Positions 15,828-25,799 of a stretch of DNA of 64,000 bases are shown here, piece after piece. Below the pieces are notes generated by a model. It searched no databases. It saw only the letters and a program-made list of their open reading frames with translations, and was not told where the DNA came from. The stretch comes from Erwinia aphidicola (lineage in GTDB: Bacteria; Pseudomonadota; Gammaproteobacteria; Enterobacterales; Enterobacteriaceae): the NCBI RefSeq assembly GCF_024169515.1, contig NZ_JAMKCQ010000001.1, forward strand, positions 2,356,001 through 2,420,000, read 5' to 3'. Made by a program: the position numbers and the translations under genes. Every line of letters begins with the position of its first letter. Within the stretch, counting starts at the first letter, position 1.

Positions 15828-16579
15828 GCACTCCGACCCTGATGACCCCTGAGCAGTTTGAGCAGGCGCTGAGCGATCGCGGCGCCTGTTACCACATCCA
15901 TCACCCTTTCCACATTGCCATGCACAACGGCGAAGCGACGCGTGAGCAGATCCAGGGCTGGGTGGCGAACCGCTTCTACTACCAGACCAGCATCCCGCTA
16001 AAAGATGCGGCGATCATGGCGAACTGCCCGGATCCCCTGACGCGCCGTAAATGGGTGCAGCGCATCCTCGATCACGACGGCCAGAGCGACAGCGACGGCG
16101 GTATTGAAGCCTGGCTGCGCCTGGGTGAAGCGGTAGGGCTGGATCGTGAGGTGCTGCTCTCCGGGCGCATGGTACTGCCTGGCGTGCGCTTCGCGGTGGA
16201 TGCCTACGTCAACTTTGCCCGCCGCGCGGTGTGGCAGGAAGCGGCCTGCAGCTCGCTGACCGAGCTGTTCGCCCCGCAGATCCACCAGTCGCGCCTCGAC
16301 AGCTGGCCGCAGCACTATCAGTGGATTGAAGAAGAGGGCTACGGCTACTTCCGTGGCCGCCTCAGCCAGGCTCGCCGCGACGTGGAGCACGGCCTGCAGC
16401 TGGCGCTGGAGTACTGCGACACGGTGGAGAAGCAGCAGCGCATGCTGGAGATCCTGCAGTTCAAGCTCGATATTCTGTGGAGCATGCTCGACGCGATGAC
16501 CATGGCCTACGTCCTGCAGCGCCCACCGTATCACACCGTCACCGACCAGCCCGTCTGGCATAAAGGAGGGCTGCTGTGA
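15824..16579 (+). CDS. pqqC: PqqC, final oxidase of PQQ synthesis
   Basis: 251 residues, cofactorless oxidase of the TenA-like fold that performs the ring closure and last oxidation (AHQQ to PQQ) in the cytoplasm. Family segments: [22 protein letters not shown] and ALEYC. Usual length. ATGA overlaps at both ends couple it to pqqB and pqqD. Confidence 0.97.
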   Translation: MSTPTLMTPEQFEQALSDRGACYHIHHPFHIAMHNGEATREQIQGWVANRFYYQTSIPLKDAAIMANCPDPLTRRKWVQRILDHDGQSDSDGGIEAWLRLGEAVGLDREVLLSGRMVLPGVRFAVDAYVNFARRAVWQEAACSSLTELFAPQIHQSRLDSWPQHYQWIEEEGYGYFRGRLSQARRDVEHGLQLALEYCDTVEKQQRMLEILQFKLDILWSMLDAMTMAYVLQRPPYHTVTDQPVWHKGGLL

Positions 16580-16857
16580 GCACCCCACAAACCATCCCGA
16601 TGTTCCGCCGCGGCTACCGCCTGCAGTGGGAAGAAGTGCAGGGCTGCCATGTGATCCTCTACCCGGAAGGCATGGCGAAACTCAACGACAGCGCCACCCT
16701 GATCCTTGAACTGGTGGATGGCACACGCACGCTGGCGCAGATCGTCGATGCCCTGAACGCACGCTTCCCGGAAGCGGGCGGCGTGGACGATGACGTCATC
16801 GATTTCTTCGCGGCGGCGCGCGAGCAGAAGTGGATAATTTTCCGTGAACCAGCCTGA
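16576..16857 (+). CDS. pqqD: PqqD, peptide chaperone
   Basis: 93 residues, the founding RiPP recognition element. It binds PqqA and presents it to PqqE ([23 protein letters not shown]). Overlaps pqqC by four and pqqE by 14 bases, fitting a tight PqqD-PqqE complex. Confidence 0.97.
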   Translation: MSTPQTIPMFRRGYRLQWEEVQGCHVILYPEGMAKLNDSATLILELVDGTRTLAQIVDALNARFPEAGGVDDDVIDFFAAAREQKWIIFREPA

Positions 16858-17992
16858 ATCCCACGTTAAGCCACCGCTGTGGCTGCTGGCGGAGCTGACT
16901 TACCGCTGCCCGCTGCAGTGCCCGTACTGCTCGAACCCGCTCGACTTTGCCCAGCAGGAGAAAGAGCTGAGCACCGAACAGTGGATCGAGGTGTTCAAAC
17001 AGGCGCGCGCGATGGGCGCGGTGCAGATCGGCTTCTCCGGCGGTGAACCGCTGGTGCGTAAGGATCTGGCTGAGCTTATCAAGGCGGCGCGCGATCTCGG
17101 CTTCTACACCAACCTGATCACCTCGGGGATCGGCCTGACGCAGAAGAAGATCGACGCCTTCGCCGAGGCCGGGCTGGATCATATTCAGATCAGTTTCCAG
17201 GCCAGCGATGAAGTGCTGAATGCGGCACTGGCCGGCTCCCAAAAGGCGTTCCAGCAGAAGCTGGAGATGGCGCGTGCAGTGAAGGCCCACGGCTACCCGA
17301 TGGTGCTTAACTTCGTGCTGCACCGCCACAATATCGATCAGATCGATCGCATTATCGAGCTGTGCATTGAGCTGGAAGCGGATGACGTTGAGCTGGCGAC
17401 CTGCCAGTTTTACGGCTGGGCGCAGCTTAACCGCGAAGGGCTGCTGCCGACGCGTGAGCAGATTGAACGCGCTGAAGCGGTGGTGCATCGCTACCGTGAG
17501 AAGATGGCCGCCAGCGATAACCTCGCCAACCTGCTGTTTGTCACCCCGGACTACTATGAAGAGCGGCCCAAGCCGTGCATGGGCGGCTGGGGCGCGATCT
17601 TCCTCAGCGTCACGCCGGAAGGCACCGCGCTGCCGTGCCACAGCGCGCGCCAGCTGCCGGTGCAGTTTCCGTCGGTGCTGGAGCAGAGTTTGCAGGATAT
17701 CTGGTTTAACTCCTTCGGCTTTAACCGCTATCGCGGCTTTGACTGGATGCCGGAGCCGTGCCGCTCCTGTTCGGAGAAGGAGAAGGACTTCGGCGGCTGC
17801 CGCTGCCAGGCGTTTATGCTGACCGGCAGCGCCGACAACACCGACCCGGTGTGCAGTAAATCGGAGCATCACCACCAAATCCTCGCCGCGCGTGAGCAGG
17901 CCAACTGCACCAATATCCAGGTGAACCAGCTGCAGTTCCGCAACCGCGCTAACTCCCAGCGGGTTAACGCGCAGCTGATCTTCAAGGGCTGA
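16844..17992 (+). CDS. pqqE: PqqE, radical SAM enzyme
   Basis: 382 residues. The radical SAM cluster ligands C22-x3-C26-x2-C29 and the GGEPL motif are present, and the SPASM domain binds auxiliary clusters ([22 protein letters not shown]). It links Glu15 and Tyr19 of PqqA. All visible cysteines of the family are kept. Confidence 0.97.
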   Translation: MNQPESHVKPPLWLLAELTYRCPLQCPYCSNPLDFAQQEKELSTEQWIEVFKQARAMGAVQIGFSGGEPLVRKDLAELIKAARDLGFYTNLITSGIGLTQKKIDAFAEAGLDHIQISFQASDEVLNAALAGSQKAFQQKLEMARAVKAHGYPMVLNFVLHRHNIDQIDRIIELCIELEADDVELATCQFYGWAQLNREGLLPTREQIERAEAVVHRYREKMAASDNLANLLFVTPDYYEERPKPCMGGWGAIFLSVTPEGTALPCHSARQLPVQFPSVLEQSLQDIWFNSFGFNRYRGFDWMPEPCRSCSEKEKDFGGCRCQAFMLTGSADNTDPVCSKSEHHHQILAAREQANCTNIQVNQLQFRNRANSQRVNAQLIFKG

Positions 17993-17995
17993 CGG

Positions 17996-20353
17996 ATGCT
18001 GCGCCTCAGTAACGGCCTGCGGGTTGAGCGGGTCAGCGACCCGCAGGCCACCCGTGCGGCGGCGCTGCTGCAGGTTGATGTCGGCAGCCACCAGGAACCG
18101 GACGCGTGGCCGGGGCTGGCACATCTGCTGGAGCATCTGCTGTTCGCCGGTAGCCGCAGCTTCAGCGGCGCGCAGCGGCTGATGAGCTGGCTGCCCGCGC
18201 AGGGTGGGCGGCTGAATGCCACCACCCAGGGCAGCAGCACGGCTTTCTTCTTCGAGTGCGCGCCCTCCCAGCTGGCAGAAGCGCTGGCGCGGCTTAGCGA
18301 TATGCTGGCGGCGCCGCTGCTGGCCGAGGAGGCCATCCGCCAGGAAATCGCCACCCTCGACGCCGAGTGCCAGCTGCTGAGCAGCCATCAGGAGACGCTG
18401 TGTGAGGCGGCGCTCAGCAGCGCCTTTCAGCCGCATCCGTGGCAGCGTTTTCAGGCGGGCAATGCCCGGCATTTTGGCAGCGACATCGCGGCGCTGCTTG
18501 CCGCGCTGCGCCAGTTCCATCAGCGCTATTACCGCGCGCCGCATATGACGCTGTGGCTGCACGGGCCGCAGAGTGACGACGAGCTAGGGCAGCTGGCGCA
18601 GCATCACGCCAGCACGTTCGTCAACGAGGAGGTCGCCCTGGCGCCGCTGCCCGCGCTGCGCCTGGCTCCGCAGCGGGATATCGCCCTGCAGCTCAGCGGT
18701 GCGCCGCGCCTGCGCCTCTCATACCTGCTGGACGGGGAGTATCAACGCGAGCTGACGCTGCTGCGTCAGCTGCTGCTGGATGAAGCAGAGGGCGGGCTGA
18801 TGGCCGCGCTGCGCGCCGACGATCTCGCCGATGAGGCGCGCCTGCTGCTGGCTTACCGCAGCGCTTCGCAGACGGTGGTCAGCATTGAGCTGACGCTGGT
18901 GGATCGGCAGCAGTCCGCGGCGGTGGAAGGCCGGGTGCTGCACTGGCTCCAGCAGCTCACGCAGCTCACCGCGCAGCAGCGCCAGCACGCGGCGCAGCTG
19001 GCGGATCGGCACTTTTCCCGGCTGCCGCCGATGGACCAGCTGCGCGAACGGGCGTTTGGCTTTGCGCCCGTGCAGGCAGCCGATGTGGATCTCAACGCGC
19101 TGCTGGAGGGGCTGCACCCGGCGCGCGCGACCCGCCTGCGCATCTCCGATCGGCCGCTGCCGCTGCGGGCTGCGCAGGGGTTCCCCTTACGCTACCAGTC
19201 AGGGCCGTTTAAACCGGCACGCCGCGCTGGCCCGGATCTGCGCTTCTATCCGCAGCCTGCCGGCACGGTAACGCCGACATTGCCGGTGCATCAGGCATTA
19301 CTCCACCATCAGCCCGGCCCTGAGCAACCGATCCTGCTGCTCAGCCCGCTGGAGGCGCTGCCTGCGTCCTGGGGCGAGATCCTGCAGGCCAGCCTGCGAT
19401 CGCTGGCGGCCAGCTGCGTGCATCAGGATGCCGCACTCAGCGTCAGCCGCCATCAGGGGCTGTGGTTGATCCAGCTCAGCGCCAGCCCGCTGCTGATGGT
19501 GAGCACGCTGAGCGATCTGATCGTCCGCCTGCGATCGCTCGCGCCGCAGGCGATCGCCCAGGGCAAACGCGCACATCAGCGCCAGCAGCAGGCACGGCAT
19601 GCAGGCATTGCGGTACGTGCGCTGCTGGAGGCGTTACCGGAACTGCTGCAGGCGGCCGGTGACACTCCGGCAGGCAACATGCTGCCCCACGTTGCCTGGC
19701 AGGCCACGCTGGAAGGGGGCGACGCGGCGCTGCATCAACAGCTGGCGCAGCTGCTGAGTGCCTTCCCCGGCGCAATCAACCCGGCGGTGCGCGCCTTGGC
19801 CGAGCCCATCGCGCCGCAGCCTGAATATGCCATTGCCACCGCCAGCCCCGACGCCGCGCTGCTGCTGTTCTGCCCACTGGCAGAGAATAGCGCCGCATGC
19901 CTCGCCGCGTGGCAGCTGCTGGCGCTAATTTATCAGCCGGCTTTTTTCCAGCGCCTGCGCGTGGAGCAGAATATTGGCTATGTGGTCAGCTGTCGTTTTC
20001 AGCAGGTGGCGGGCCAGCCTGGCATCCTGTTTGCGCTGCAGTCGCCCACCTTCAGCGTGGCGCAGCTGTGGCAGTGCATTGACGAATTTTTATCGCAGAT
20101 GACGCAGCAGCTGGCCGCATTGACGGCGCAGCAGCTGGCGGATAATCAGGCGGTGTTAACCGATTCGCTGCACAGCAGCAGCCAGGACGCGCTGGCGCGC
20201 AGCCTTGAGCGCTGGCAGCAGCGCCAGAGCGTTGCCGCGCCGCTGATGCAGGGCGCGATTGCCGGGCTGGACCTCGAACGGCTTCAGTATTGCCACCTGC
20301 AGCTGTGCCAGCAGCGGCAGCGCTGGTGGCGGGTGAGTAATCAGCTTAAATGA
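17996..20353 (+). CDS. pqqF: PqqF, M16 zinc protease
   Basis: 785 residues with the inverted zinc motif H43-L-L-E46-H47 and a downstream Glu near 123. Pitrilysin family; it cuts PqqA or its cross-linked form. The C-terminal M16 half-domain is catalytically dead, as usual. Begins three bases after pqqE. Ala/Leu/Gln-rich, like other enterobacterial PqqF. Last gene of the operon; no clear terminator seen. Confidence 0.95.
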   Translation: MLRLSNGLRVERVSDPQATRAAALLQVDVGSHQEPDAWPGLAHLLEHLLFAGSRSFSGAQRLMSWLPAQGGRLNATTQGSSTAFFFECAPSQLAEALARLSDMLAAPLLAEEAIRQEIATLDAECQLLSSHQETLCEAALSSAFQPHPWQRFQAGNARHFGSDIAALLAALRQFHQRYYRAPHMTLWLHGPQSDDELGQLAQHHASTFVNEEVALAPLPALRLAPQRDIALQLSGAPRLRLSYLLDGEYQRELTLLRQLLLDEAEGGLMAALRADDLADEARLLLAYRSASQTVVSIELTLVDRQQSAAVEGRVLHWLQQLTQLTAQQRQHAAQLADRHFSRLPPMDQLRERAFGFAPVQAADVDLNALLEGLHPARATRLRISDRPLPLRAAQGFPLRYQSGPFKPARRAGPDLRFYPQPAGTVTPTLPVHQALLHHQPGPEQPILLLSPLEALPASWGEILQASLRSLAASCVHQDAALSVSRHQGLWLIQLSASPLLMVSTLSDLIVRLRSLAPQAIAQGKRAHQRQQQARHAGIAVRALLEALPELLQAAGDTPAGNMLPHVAWQATLEGGDAALHQQLAQLLSAFPGAINPAVRALAEPIAPQPEYAIATASPDAALLLFCPLAENSAACLAAWQLLALIYQPAFFQRLRVEQNIGYVVSCRFQQVAGQPGILFALQSPTFSVAQLWQCIDEFLSQMTQQLAALTAQQLADNQAVLTDSLHSSSQDALARSLERWQQRQSVAAPLMQGAIAGLDLERLQYCHLQLCQQRQRWWRVSNQLK

Positions 20354-20390
20354 GGGGGCAGGCCATCTGATATGACCTAATGTGACGTAA

Positions 20391-20756
20391 TTACCAGCTA
20401 AGTTTCTCGCCGCTGGCTTTTACATTTTGTTTGTACATCATATCTAAGTTGTTGTAATTACACATATCAATAGCGCCCTGGCAATAATCCGCAATCACTT
20501 TGTCCATTACTGGGCGATTTTTGGCTTGTGTCATCTGCTTGAAAGCATTGAGGTTTTGCTTTTCCATCATGCGCAACGTGGTAGGTTGGCACATATCGAT
20601 ACTGCCTTCACAGTAGTCTTTTTTCACTTTTGCCTGAATGTATTCAATCACTTCTTTTTTTTGGGCTTCCGACCCGTCGAAATCCATTGGATGAATAAAG
20701 GCAGCGTGCAGATTAAAAGCAGCAGTGAACAGGGCTAACCCCAGAATTTTTTTCAT
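20391..20756 (-). CDS. Small secreted protein with duplicated C-x6-C motif
   Basis: 121 residues with a signal peptide (KKILGLALFTAAFNLHA). The mature part carries two copies of the pattern YCxGxIDMC....L.MM.KQN, about 43 residues apart, each with a C-x6-C pair, and is Lys/Met-rich. I choose ATG 20756 because GGAAG lies six bases before it. I do not recognise the family. The cysteine pairs suggest periplasmic disulfides or metal binding. Convergent to pqqF. Confidence 0.8.
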   Translation of the reverse strand: MKKILGLALFTAAFNLHAAFIHPMDFDGSEAQKKEVIEYIQAKVKKDYCEGSIDMCQPTTLRMMEKQNLNAFKQMTQAKNRPVMDKVIADYCQGAIDMCNYNNLDMMYKQNVKASGEKLSW

Positions 20757-20762
20757 GAACAT

Positions 20763-21131
20763 CTTCCATGGTTGTTAAATCATTAGCTGTGTTGCTGAAT
20801 TCTAACATCAACGCAAAAAATTGTTGAATACCGAGCCTTAAACACCGCATAAAAATATTTCGGGCTTATCCCAGTCAGGCGCCACCCTTCAACACCGGTT
20901 TTCAGAGAGGGTACGCAAAATCTATATCCGTTGGTTCCCGCGCTAATCCAGGGCAAAGCGTGCACTTATCGCCTGCTGATTCCTCTTCCGCCTGCAACAT
21001 TGTGTCGCGTGGATGCTGGGGGCGTTTCACCAGCTGGATATCAGCGAAGCCTCGCCGCGGGATATGACCCTGGCGCAGGCGCTGCAGCAGACCGGATAAT
21101 CGGGCTGGTTTAAATATATTTTTTTCACACC
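20763..21131. other. Intergenic stretch with no supported gene
   Basis: About 370 bases between the small secreted gene and the ECF promoter. A GC-rich piece at 21012-21100 reads as a short open frame ending in TGA/TAA and may be a gene relic, but I cannot identify it. The left part presumably holds the promoter of the minus-strand secreted-protein gene. Confidence 0.4.
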
Positions 21132-21157
21132 GCAACCTTTGCCCAAACTCCAGCGAA
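21132..21157 (+). promoter_or_regulatory. Candidate ECF sigma promoter
   Basis: GCAACC-N16-CGAA closely matches the GTAACC-N16-CGAA motif reported for the sigma factor partnered with NrsF in Caulobacter. It lies 53 bases before the peroxiredoxin start and would make the four-gene operon self-controlled by its own sigma factor. Confidence 0.55.
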
Positions 21158-21210
21158 ACTCCAGTTAAGGTCATCAGGCACTCTGCCTTTTTTCATACTG
21201 GAGAAACAAC

Positions 21211-21774
21211 ATGCGTTACAAAACCTCGTTAAGTACGCTGGCTGCCGCAGCCGTTCTGAGCCTGACACTGCCCGTCACCTCCGCGCTCGCCGCGCTGCAG
21301 GTGGGCGAGAAAGCCCCCGATTTCAACCTGAGCGCTGCGCTGGCGGGTAAAGCCACCACCTTTAATCTGCAGCAGGCGCTGCAAAAAGGGCCGGTGGTGC
21401 TCTACTTCTTCCCGGCCGCCTTCAGCGCGGGCTGCACGCTGGAAGCGCACGCCTTTGCCGAAGCGACCGATGAGTTCAAAAAACAGGGCGCCACCGTGAT
21501 TGGCGTCACCGCCGGCAACGTTGATCAGATTGCTAAATTCTCCCAGCTTGAGTGCCGCGACAAGTTCACCGTGGCCGCTGACCCGGGCGCGAAAGTGGCC
21601 GCAGAGTATAAAAGCACCATGGAGATGAAAGGCCAGACCCTCTCTGACCGTACCTCTTACGTGATTGCGCCCGATGGCAAAATCCTGCTGAGCTACACCG
21701 ATAAAAACCCGGACGCGCATATCCAGAAAGCGCTGGACGCGGTGAAAAAATATCGTCAGGCCAACCCGGCTTAA
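21211..21774 (+). CDS. Exported AhpC/TSA-type peroxiredoxin
   Basis: 187 residues: a signal peptide (about 1-28, ending SALAA), then a thioredoxin-fold peroxidase domain. The active-site region FFPAAFSAGCT keeps the peroxidatic Cys in the P-x3-(T/S)-x2-C position, and another Cys follows (LECRDKF). It would reduce peroxides in the periplasm. GGAGAAACAAC precedes the ATG. The DsbD-like protein next door could supply electrons. Confidence 0.88.
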   Translation: MRYKTSLSTLAAAAVLSLTLPVTSALAALQVGEKAPDFNLSAALAGKATTFNLQQALQKGPVVLYFFPAAFSAGCTLEAHAFAEATDEFKKQGATVIGVTAGNVDQIAKFSQLECRDKFTVAADPGAKVAAEYKSTMEMKGQTLSDRTSYVIAPDGKILLSYTDKNPDAHIQKALDAVKKYRQANPA

Positions 21775-21798
21775 CTTTCTAACCTGAGTGGGTTCATC

Positions 21799-23037
21799 AT
21801 GCTGACTGCCATCGCCGCCGCCTTCCTTGGCGGCATTATTCTCAATCTGATGCCGTGCGTGTTTCCGGTTGTCTCGCTGAAGGCGCTGAGCCTGATCCGC
21901 CACCACGACAAGCCCGCCCAGGCGCGCGCGGAAGGGCTGGCGTTTCTGGCGGGCGTGGTGGTCACCATGCTGCTGCTGGTGGGCGTACTGCTGCTGGCCC
22001 GCTCCGGCGGCTCGGCGGTGGGCTGGGGCTTCCAGCTGCAGTCGCCGCTGGTGATTGCGCTGCTGATCCTGGTGATGCTGCTGTCGGCACTGAATCTGTT
22101 CGGCCTGTTTGAAGTGGGGATGTCGGTGCAGCGCGTCGGCGAAGTGGGCAGCGGGCGCGGCGGTCTGACCGGCTCGGCGCTGACCGGGGCGCTGGCGATT
22201 ATCGTCGCCACCCCGTGCAGCGCGCCGTTTATGGCCAGCGCGGTCGGCTATGCGCTGACCCAGCCGCCCGCCGTCAGCGTGGTGATCTTTATCGCGCTGG
22301 CGCTCGGTTTTGCCGCGCCCTTCACTCTGGTCTCCTTCTTCCCGCTTCTGGCACGCGTGCTGCCAAAACCGGGCACCTGGATGGTGACGCTGAAGCATGC
22401 GCTGGCTTTCCCGATGCTCGCTGCGGTGGCGTGGCTAATCTGGGTGCTGGAGCGCCAGGCGGGATCGGCGGCGCTGGCGGCGATCCTCGGCTGCTGTCTG
22501 CTGGTGAGCTTTGCCGCCTGGCTGTATGGCATGGCGCAGAAACGCCGTATGATGGGCCAGCGCCACTGGGCGCTGCACATTGCTACCGCGCTATTTATTT
22601 TGCTGGCGGTGCCGCCGCTGGCTAACCTTAAAGCGTCGGCGGATGAGCCAGGCAGCGCGCAAGCTTCTGAAGCCGCCGCCGCCGTGGCGTGGTCCCCGGC
22701 CAACGTCGATGCGATTAAAGGGCAGGGCAAACCGATCCTGGTGAACTTTACCGCGTCATGGTGCATTACCTGCCAGGTGAACGACCGCACCTCGCTGTCG
22801 ACCCAGGCGGTGAAGGCGGCAATGGCGCGTACCGATACCATCTATATGGTCGCCGACTCGACGAAGTACAATCCGGACGTGGAGCAGGCGCTGAGTGATT
22901 TTGGCCGGGGTGGATTACCACTCTACGTGGTTTATCCGGCCGACGGCGGTAAGCCGGTGGTGCTGCCGCAGGTGCTGACGCCAAACATTGTGATTTCGGC
23001 GCTCGATAAAGCGACAGCCGGCGCAAAAAAAACGTAA
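21799..23037 (+). CDS. DsbD-like thiol-disulfide transporter
   Basis: 412 residues. The transmembrane part keeps the two DsbD cysteines (LMPCVFP; ATPCSAPF), with about eight helices, followed by a C-terminal thioredoxin domain with WCITC. It lacks the N-terminal periplasmic alpha domain of full DsbD, so its partner is probably the co-transcribed peroxiredoxin. It moves electrons from cytoplasmic thioredoxin to the periplasm. Confidence 0.88.
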   Translation: MLTAIAAAFLGGIILNLMPCVFPVVSLKALSLIRHHDKPAQARAEGLAFLAGVVVTMLLLVGVLLLARSGGSAVGWGFQLQSPLVIALLILVMLLSALNLFGLFEVGMSVQRVGEVGSGRGGLTGSALTGALAIIVATPCSAPFMASAVGYALTQPPAVSVVIFIALALGFAAPFTLVSFFPLLARVLPKPGTWMVTLKHALAFPMLAAVAWLIWVLERQAGSAALAAILGCCLLVSFAAWLYGMAQKRRMMGQRHWALHIATALFILLAVPPLANLKASADEPGSAQASEAAAAVAWSPANVDAIKGQGKPILVNFTASWCITCQVNDRTSLSTQAVKAAMARTDTIYMVADSTKYNPDVEQALSDFGRGGLPLYVVYPADGGKPVVLPQVLTPNIVISALDKATAGAKKT

Positions 23038-23093
23038 ACAGACGGGAGTAAACCTCTGCGTAATGCGATGCCTTAAGTTTCTCAGGTCAGGCA

Positions 23094-23651
23094 ATGGCGG
23101 ACACTGACGCCCGCGCGCGGTTATGGCCAGCACTCATGGCCCGTGCCCAGGCAGGCGACAGAGACGCCTATAACCAGCTGCTGAAAGCGATGGTGCCCGC
23201 CATCCGCGGCTTCGTGCGCAAAAAAATCGCCGATGAGGCGCTGATTGAGGATGTGATCCAAGAGACGTTAATGGCGATTCACCGCGTGCGTCACACCTAC
23301 GATCCGCAGCGCCCGATCCTGCCGTGGGTGGCGGCGATCAGCGCGGCGCGGGCGATTGATGCGCTGCGCCAGCGCGGGCGCCGCCACGAAGTGCAGGACG
23401 ACGAAGCGCTGCAGCAGCAGCCCGCCCGTGAGGGGGCTTATGTCACCACCGAGGGTGAAGAGCTGAACGGTTATCTCGGCAGCCTGCCGCTGCGCCAGCG
23501 GGAGATTGTTGAGTCCGTTCATCTGCGCGAGCAGAGCCTGGCGCAGGCGGCGGCGCAGAATAATCTGTCGGTCCCGGCGGTGAAATCACTGTTGCATCGC
23601 GCAATGCTCAACCTACGTAAATACGGAAGCGGTAATCATGAGAAATCATGA
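23094..23651 (+). CDS. ECF RNA polymerase sigma factor
   Basis: 185 residues with sigma region 2 (DAYNQLLKAMVPAIRGFVRK; EDVIQETLMAIHR) and region 4 (LRQREIVESVHLREQSLAQAA). The following gene, overlapping by 14 bases, encodes its likely anti-sigma NrsF; this pair defines the SigF/ECF16-type family known for heavy-metal and oxidative stress. Confidence 0.9.
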   Translation: MADTDARARLWPALMARAQAGDRDAYNQLLKAMVPAIRGFVRKKIADEALIEDVIQETLMAIHRVRHTYDPQRPILPWVAAISAARAIDALRQRGRRHEVQDDEALQQQPAREGAYVTTEGEELNGYLGSLPLRQREIVESVHLREQSLAQAAAQNNLSVPAVKSLLHRAMLNLRKYGSGNHEKS

Positions 23652-24297
23652 CCATCTGATCGACAAACTTAGCGGCTCAGCCCGCCCGGTGAAGCGCACC
23701 TGGCCGACCGGCTGGCGCGTGGCTGCCTGGATCGCGGCGGTGCTGCCGTGCGGCACGCTCAGCAGCTGGGCGCTGCACACCCGCTTCACCGACTGGACGC
23801 AGAGCGGGGCGCTGATGGCGCTCGCCACGCTGCTGCTCTCGCTGATTATCGGCGCCAGCACAATCGCCGGGGCCTTTAACCTCAGTATCGCCGGCCGCAG
23901 GCCGCTCGGGCTGCGCTGGGCCGCGCTGCTCGCCGTGCTGTGGCTGGCGCTTAACCTGCTTAACACCGCACCCACTGCCGCCGTCCCGCAGCATGGCCGC
24001 TTCGGCGAGGGCATCCACTGCTATCTGTTTATGCTCTCCGCCAGCCTGCCGATGATCGTCATCTCCATCATCAGCCTGCAGCGCACCCGTTCGCTCTATC
24101 CACGGCAAAGCCTGGCGCTGGCCGGCTGCGGCATCGCTTTTATGTCCTCGATGCTGCTGTCGCTGTGCCATGAGATCCACCTGCACGTGCTGGACTTCGC
24201 CATGCACCTCGCGGCGGGCGTGACGATTGTGGTATTGACGGTGGTGCTGGGGAGAAGGTGGATTGGGGTGGGTGAAGTCAGTAAACCCCGTCTTTAA
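23638..24297 (+). CDS. nrsF: NrsF-type membrane anti-sigma factor
   Basis: 219 residues with a short cytoplasmic N-terminus (HLIDKLSGSARPVKR) and six predicted transmembrane helices, the layout of DUF1109/NrsF. It would hold the sigma factor until thiol stress or metal changes it. A membrane Cys (AVLPCG) and others fit redox sensing. Overlaps the sigma gene. Confidence 0.88.
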   Translation: MRNHDHLIDKLSGSARPVKRTWPTGWRVAAWIAAVLPCGTLSSWALHTRFTDWTQSGALMALATLLLSLIIGASTIAGAFNLSIAGRRPLGLRWAALLAVLWLALNLLNTAPTAAVPQHGRFGEGIHCYLFMLSASLPMIVISIISLQRTRSLYPRQSLALAGCGIAFMSSMLLSLCHEIHLHVLDFAMHLAAGVTIVVLTVVLGRRWIGVGEVSKPRL

Positions 24298-24332
24298 GAG
24301 TTTTAAGGCCTTTATCGACCCTGTGAAAACGT

Positions 24333-24359
24333 CAAAAAAGCCATCGTGACAGGTGGCTT
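24333..24359 (-). terminator. Terminator of yjjJ
   Basis: Read on the minus strand, AAGCCA...TGGCTT forms a stem followed by a T-run. It stands 45 bases beyond the yjjJ stop. Confidence 0.7.
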
Positions 24360-24403
24360 AATCAGCTGATTTAAAAATAATCCCCCAAAGCTGCACGCAC
24401 ATT

Positions 24404-25708
24404 TTATCCCAGGCGGGCGATACGCGATCTGGCTTCGTCAAGGTGATGGCGCAATGCGTCAAGGCACGGGGCGAAACGGGGGGAGAAGCGGCTGCAGCCG
24501 CTGGCGGCAGCATAGAAGCTTTCGGCCAGCTCCAGCGCCTGCTGCCAGATATCCCCGCTAATCACCTGCGGCAGCGATACCGGGCGCAGCGCGTTTACGA
24601 TTGCGCCCCCCGCTCTGGGGGCAAACCCCATCGGCAGCATGTCGTAGGCGGGCGCGAGGTGATAAGGGCGACCATGAACGCTGATGAACGACAGGTTTCC
24701 GTGGTGCATGTCGGTATTACCAATCAGCGTCCCGAATGCCCAAAGCCGGGCGGTGCCGGCAGCGGCTTCTGGCTGAACATGTCCTGCGGCGACAAGGCTG
24801 TTCACCAGATCGGGCCAGCCAGCCCTGGCATTGCCGACAAACTCTGCATCGAGTGCCCGCAGCGAGAAGACGCCAATACGGCCCAGTTTGCCCACGCGGT
24901 CGAAGCGGGGGATCTCAAGGAAGCGCTGACCAGCAAAATCTACGATCTCTGTTGCTACCCCAACCACTCTCAGCGCCAGGTGCTCGGCCAGCAGCAGATC
25001 GCGCCAGCGTTCGCTAACCGGGTTATCGTCCAGAGCCGAAAATTTCACTAATACGTGACCACGATCCGTATAGGTGCAGAACTTAGGCTGCTCACCGCCA
25101 GCAGATGACCCTGGCGCTTCACCGGCCCCTGCCGCCAGCGCCAGCGCGGGATACGCTATGGCGCGCTCAAGCGGGGTGGGCTCCGGCATCTCGAGGAAGC
25201 GCTCCCGCGCCTGCTCGCCAATCAGCAGATTGCCGATAGCATCATGACCCTGGGCGAGCAATGCCCTGACCACATCCGCGTCTGTCCACTGTTCTGGATT
25301 CGCGGGCAGGCCGAGTTCGGCCGCATACTTTGATGCATAGGCTCGCCCGAGGTACCCCTGCGGACGCATATCAAACAGCCACCAAGGCAGTCCGTCGCTA
25401 TGAAGGCTCACGCCGTCACTCTGCATCATGACAAACCCTTCCGGACGAACCGGAATAAGCTCGCCAAGAGGCCTGACGCGCCCTCCATCGCTGATACGGT
25501 AAATGGGGGCAGATCGGAATCCGCGCCAGGCATCATGCAGGGCATACTGAATAGATGGACCCGCTCCGATTCGCACAATCTCCTCGCCGAGAGTCCGCAA
25601 TGCACGGGACAGCGTTGGCTGGCTAATACCCATTATTTCAGTCAGTTGCCGGGAAGTCATCGGCCCCTGGTTGAGCAACTGGCGTATCCTGTCAGAGCGT
25701 TCTGGCAT
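24404..25708 (-). CDS. yjjJ: HipA-family kinase YjjJ
   Basis: 434 residues, close to the 443 of E. coli YjjJ. An N-terminal winged helix (MTSRQLTEIMGISQPTLSRA) is fused to a HipA-type kinase: Gly-rich loop SSAGGEQPKF, catalytic GNTDMHHGNLS, metal-binding AYDMLPM. HipA kinases phosphorylate glutamyl-tRNA synthetase; the YjjJ substrate is less clear. The N-terminal DNA-binding domain replaces a separate HipB antitoxin. Core host gene at the left border of the island. Confidence 0.9.
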   Translation of the reverse strand: MPERSDRIRQLLNQGPMTSRQLTEIMGISQPTLSRALRTLGEEIVRIGAGPSIQYALHDAWRGFRSAPIYRISDGGRVRPLGELIPVRPEGFVMMQSDGVSLHSDGLPWWLFDMRPQGYLGRAYASKYAAELGLPANPEQWTDADVVRALLAQGHDAIGNLLIGEQARERFLEMPEPTPLERAIAYPALALAAGAGEAPGSSAGGEQPKFCTYTDRGHVLVKFSALDDNPVSERWRDLLLAEHLALRVVGVATEIVDFAGQRFLEIPRFDRVGKLGRIGVFSLRALDAEFVGNARAGWPDLVNSLVAAGHVQPEAAAGTARLWAFGTLIGNTDMHHGNLSFISVHGRPYHLAPAYDMLPMGFAPRAGGAIVNALRPVSLPQVISGDIWQQALELAESFYAAASGCSRFSPRFAPCLDALRHHLDEARSRIARLG

Positions 25709-25799
25709 AAGGTTGAATCACTTTGTGAATAGGTAGATGAATAGATAATCTATCAGTTAAATATTAACCAGTCACTATCCGGAGAGGGCAGAGGGAGAA

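Noticed and set aside
21012..21100. Short GC-rich open frame upstream of the peroxiredoxin operon
   Set aside because: Under 30 codons, no ribosome site, no recognisable family; at most a relic.
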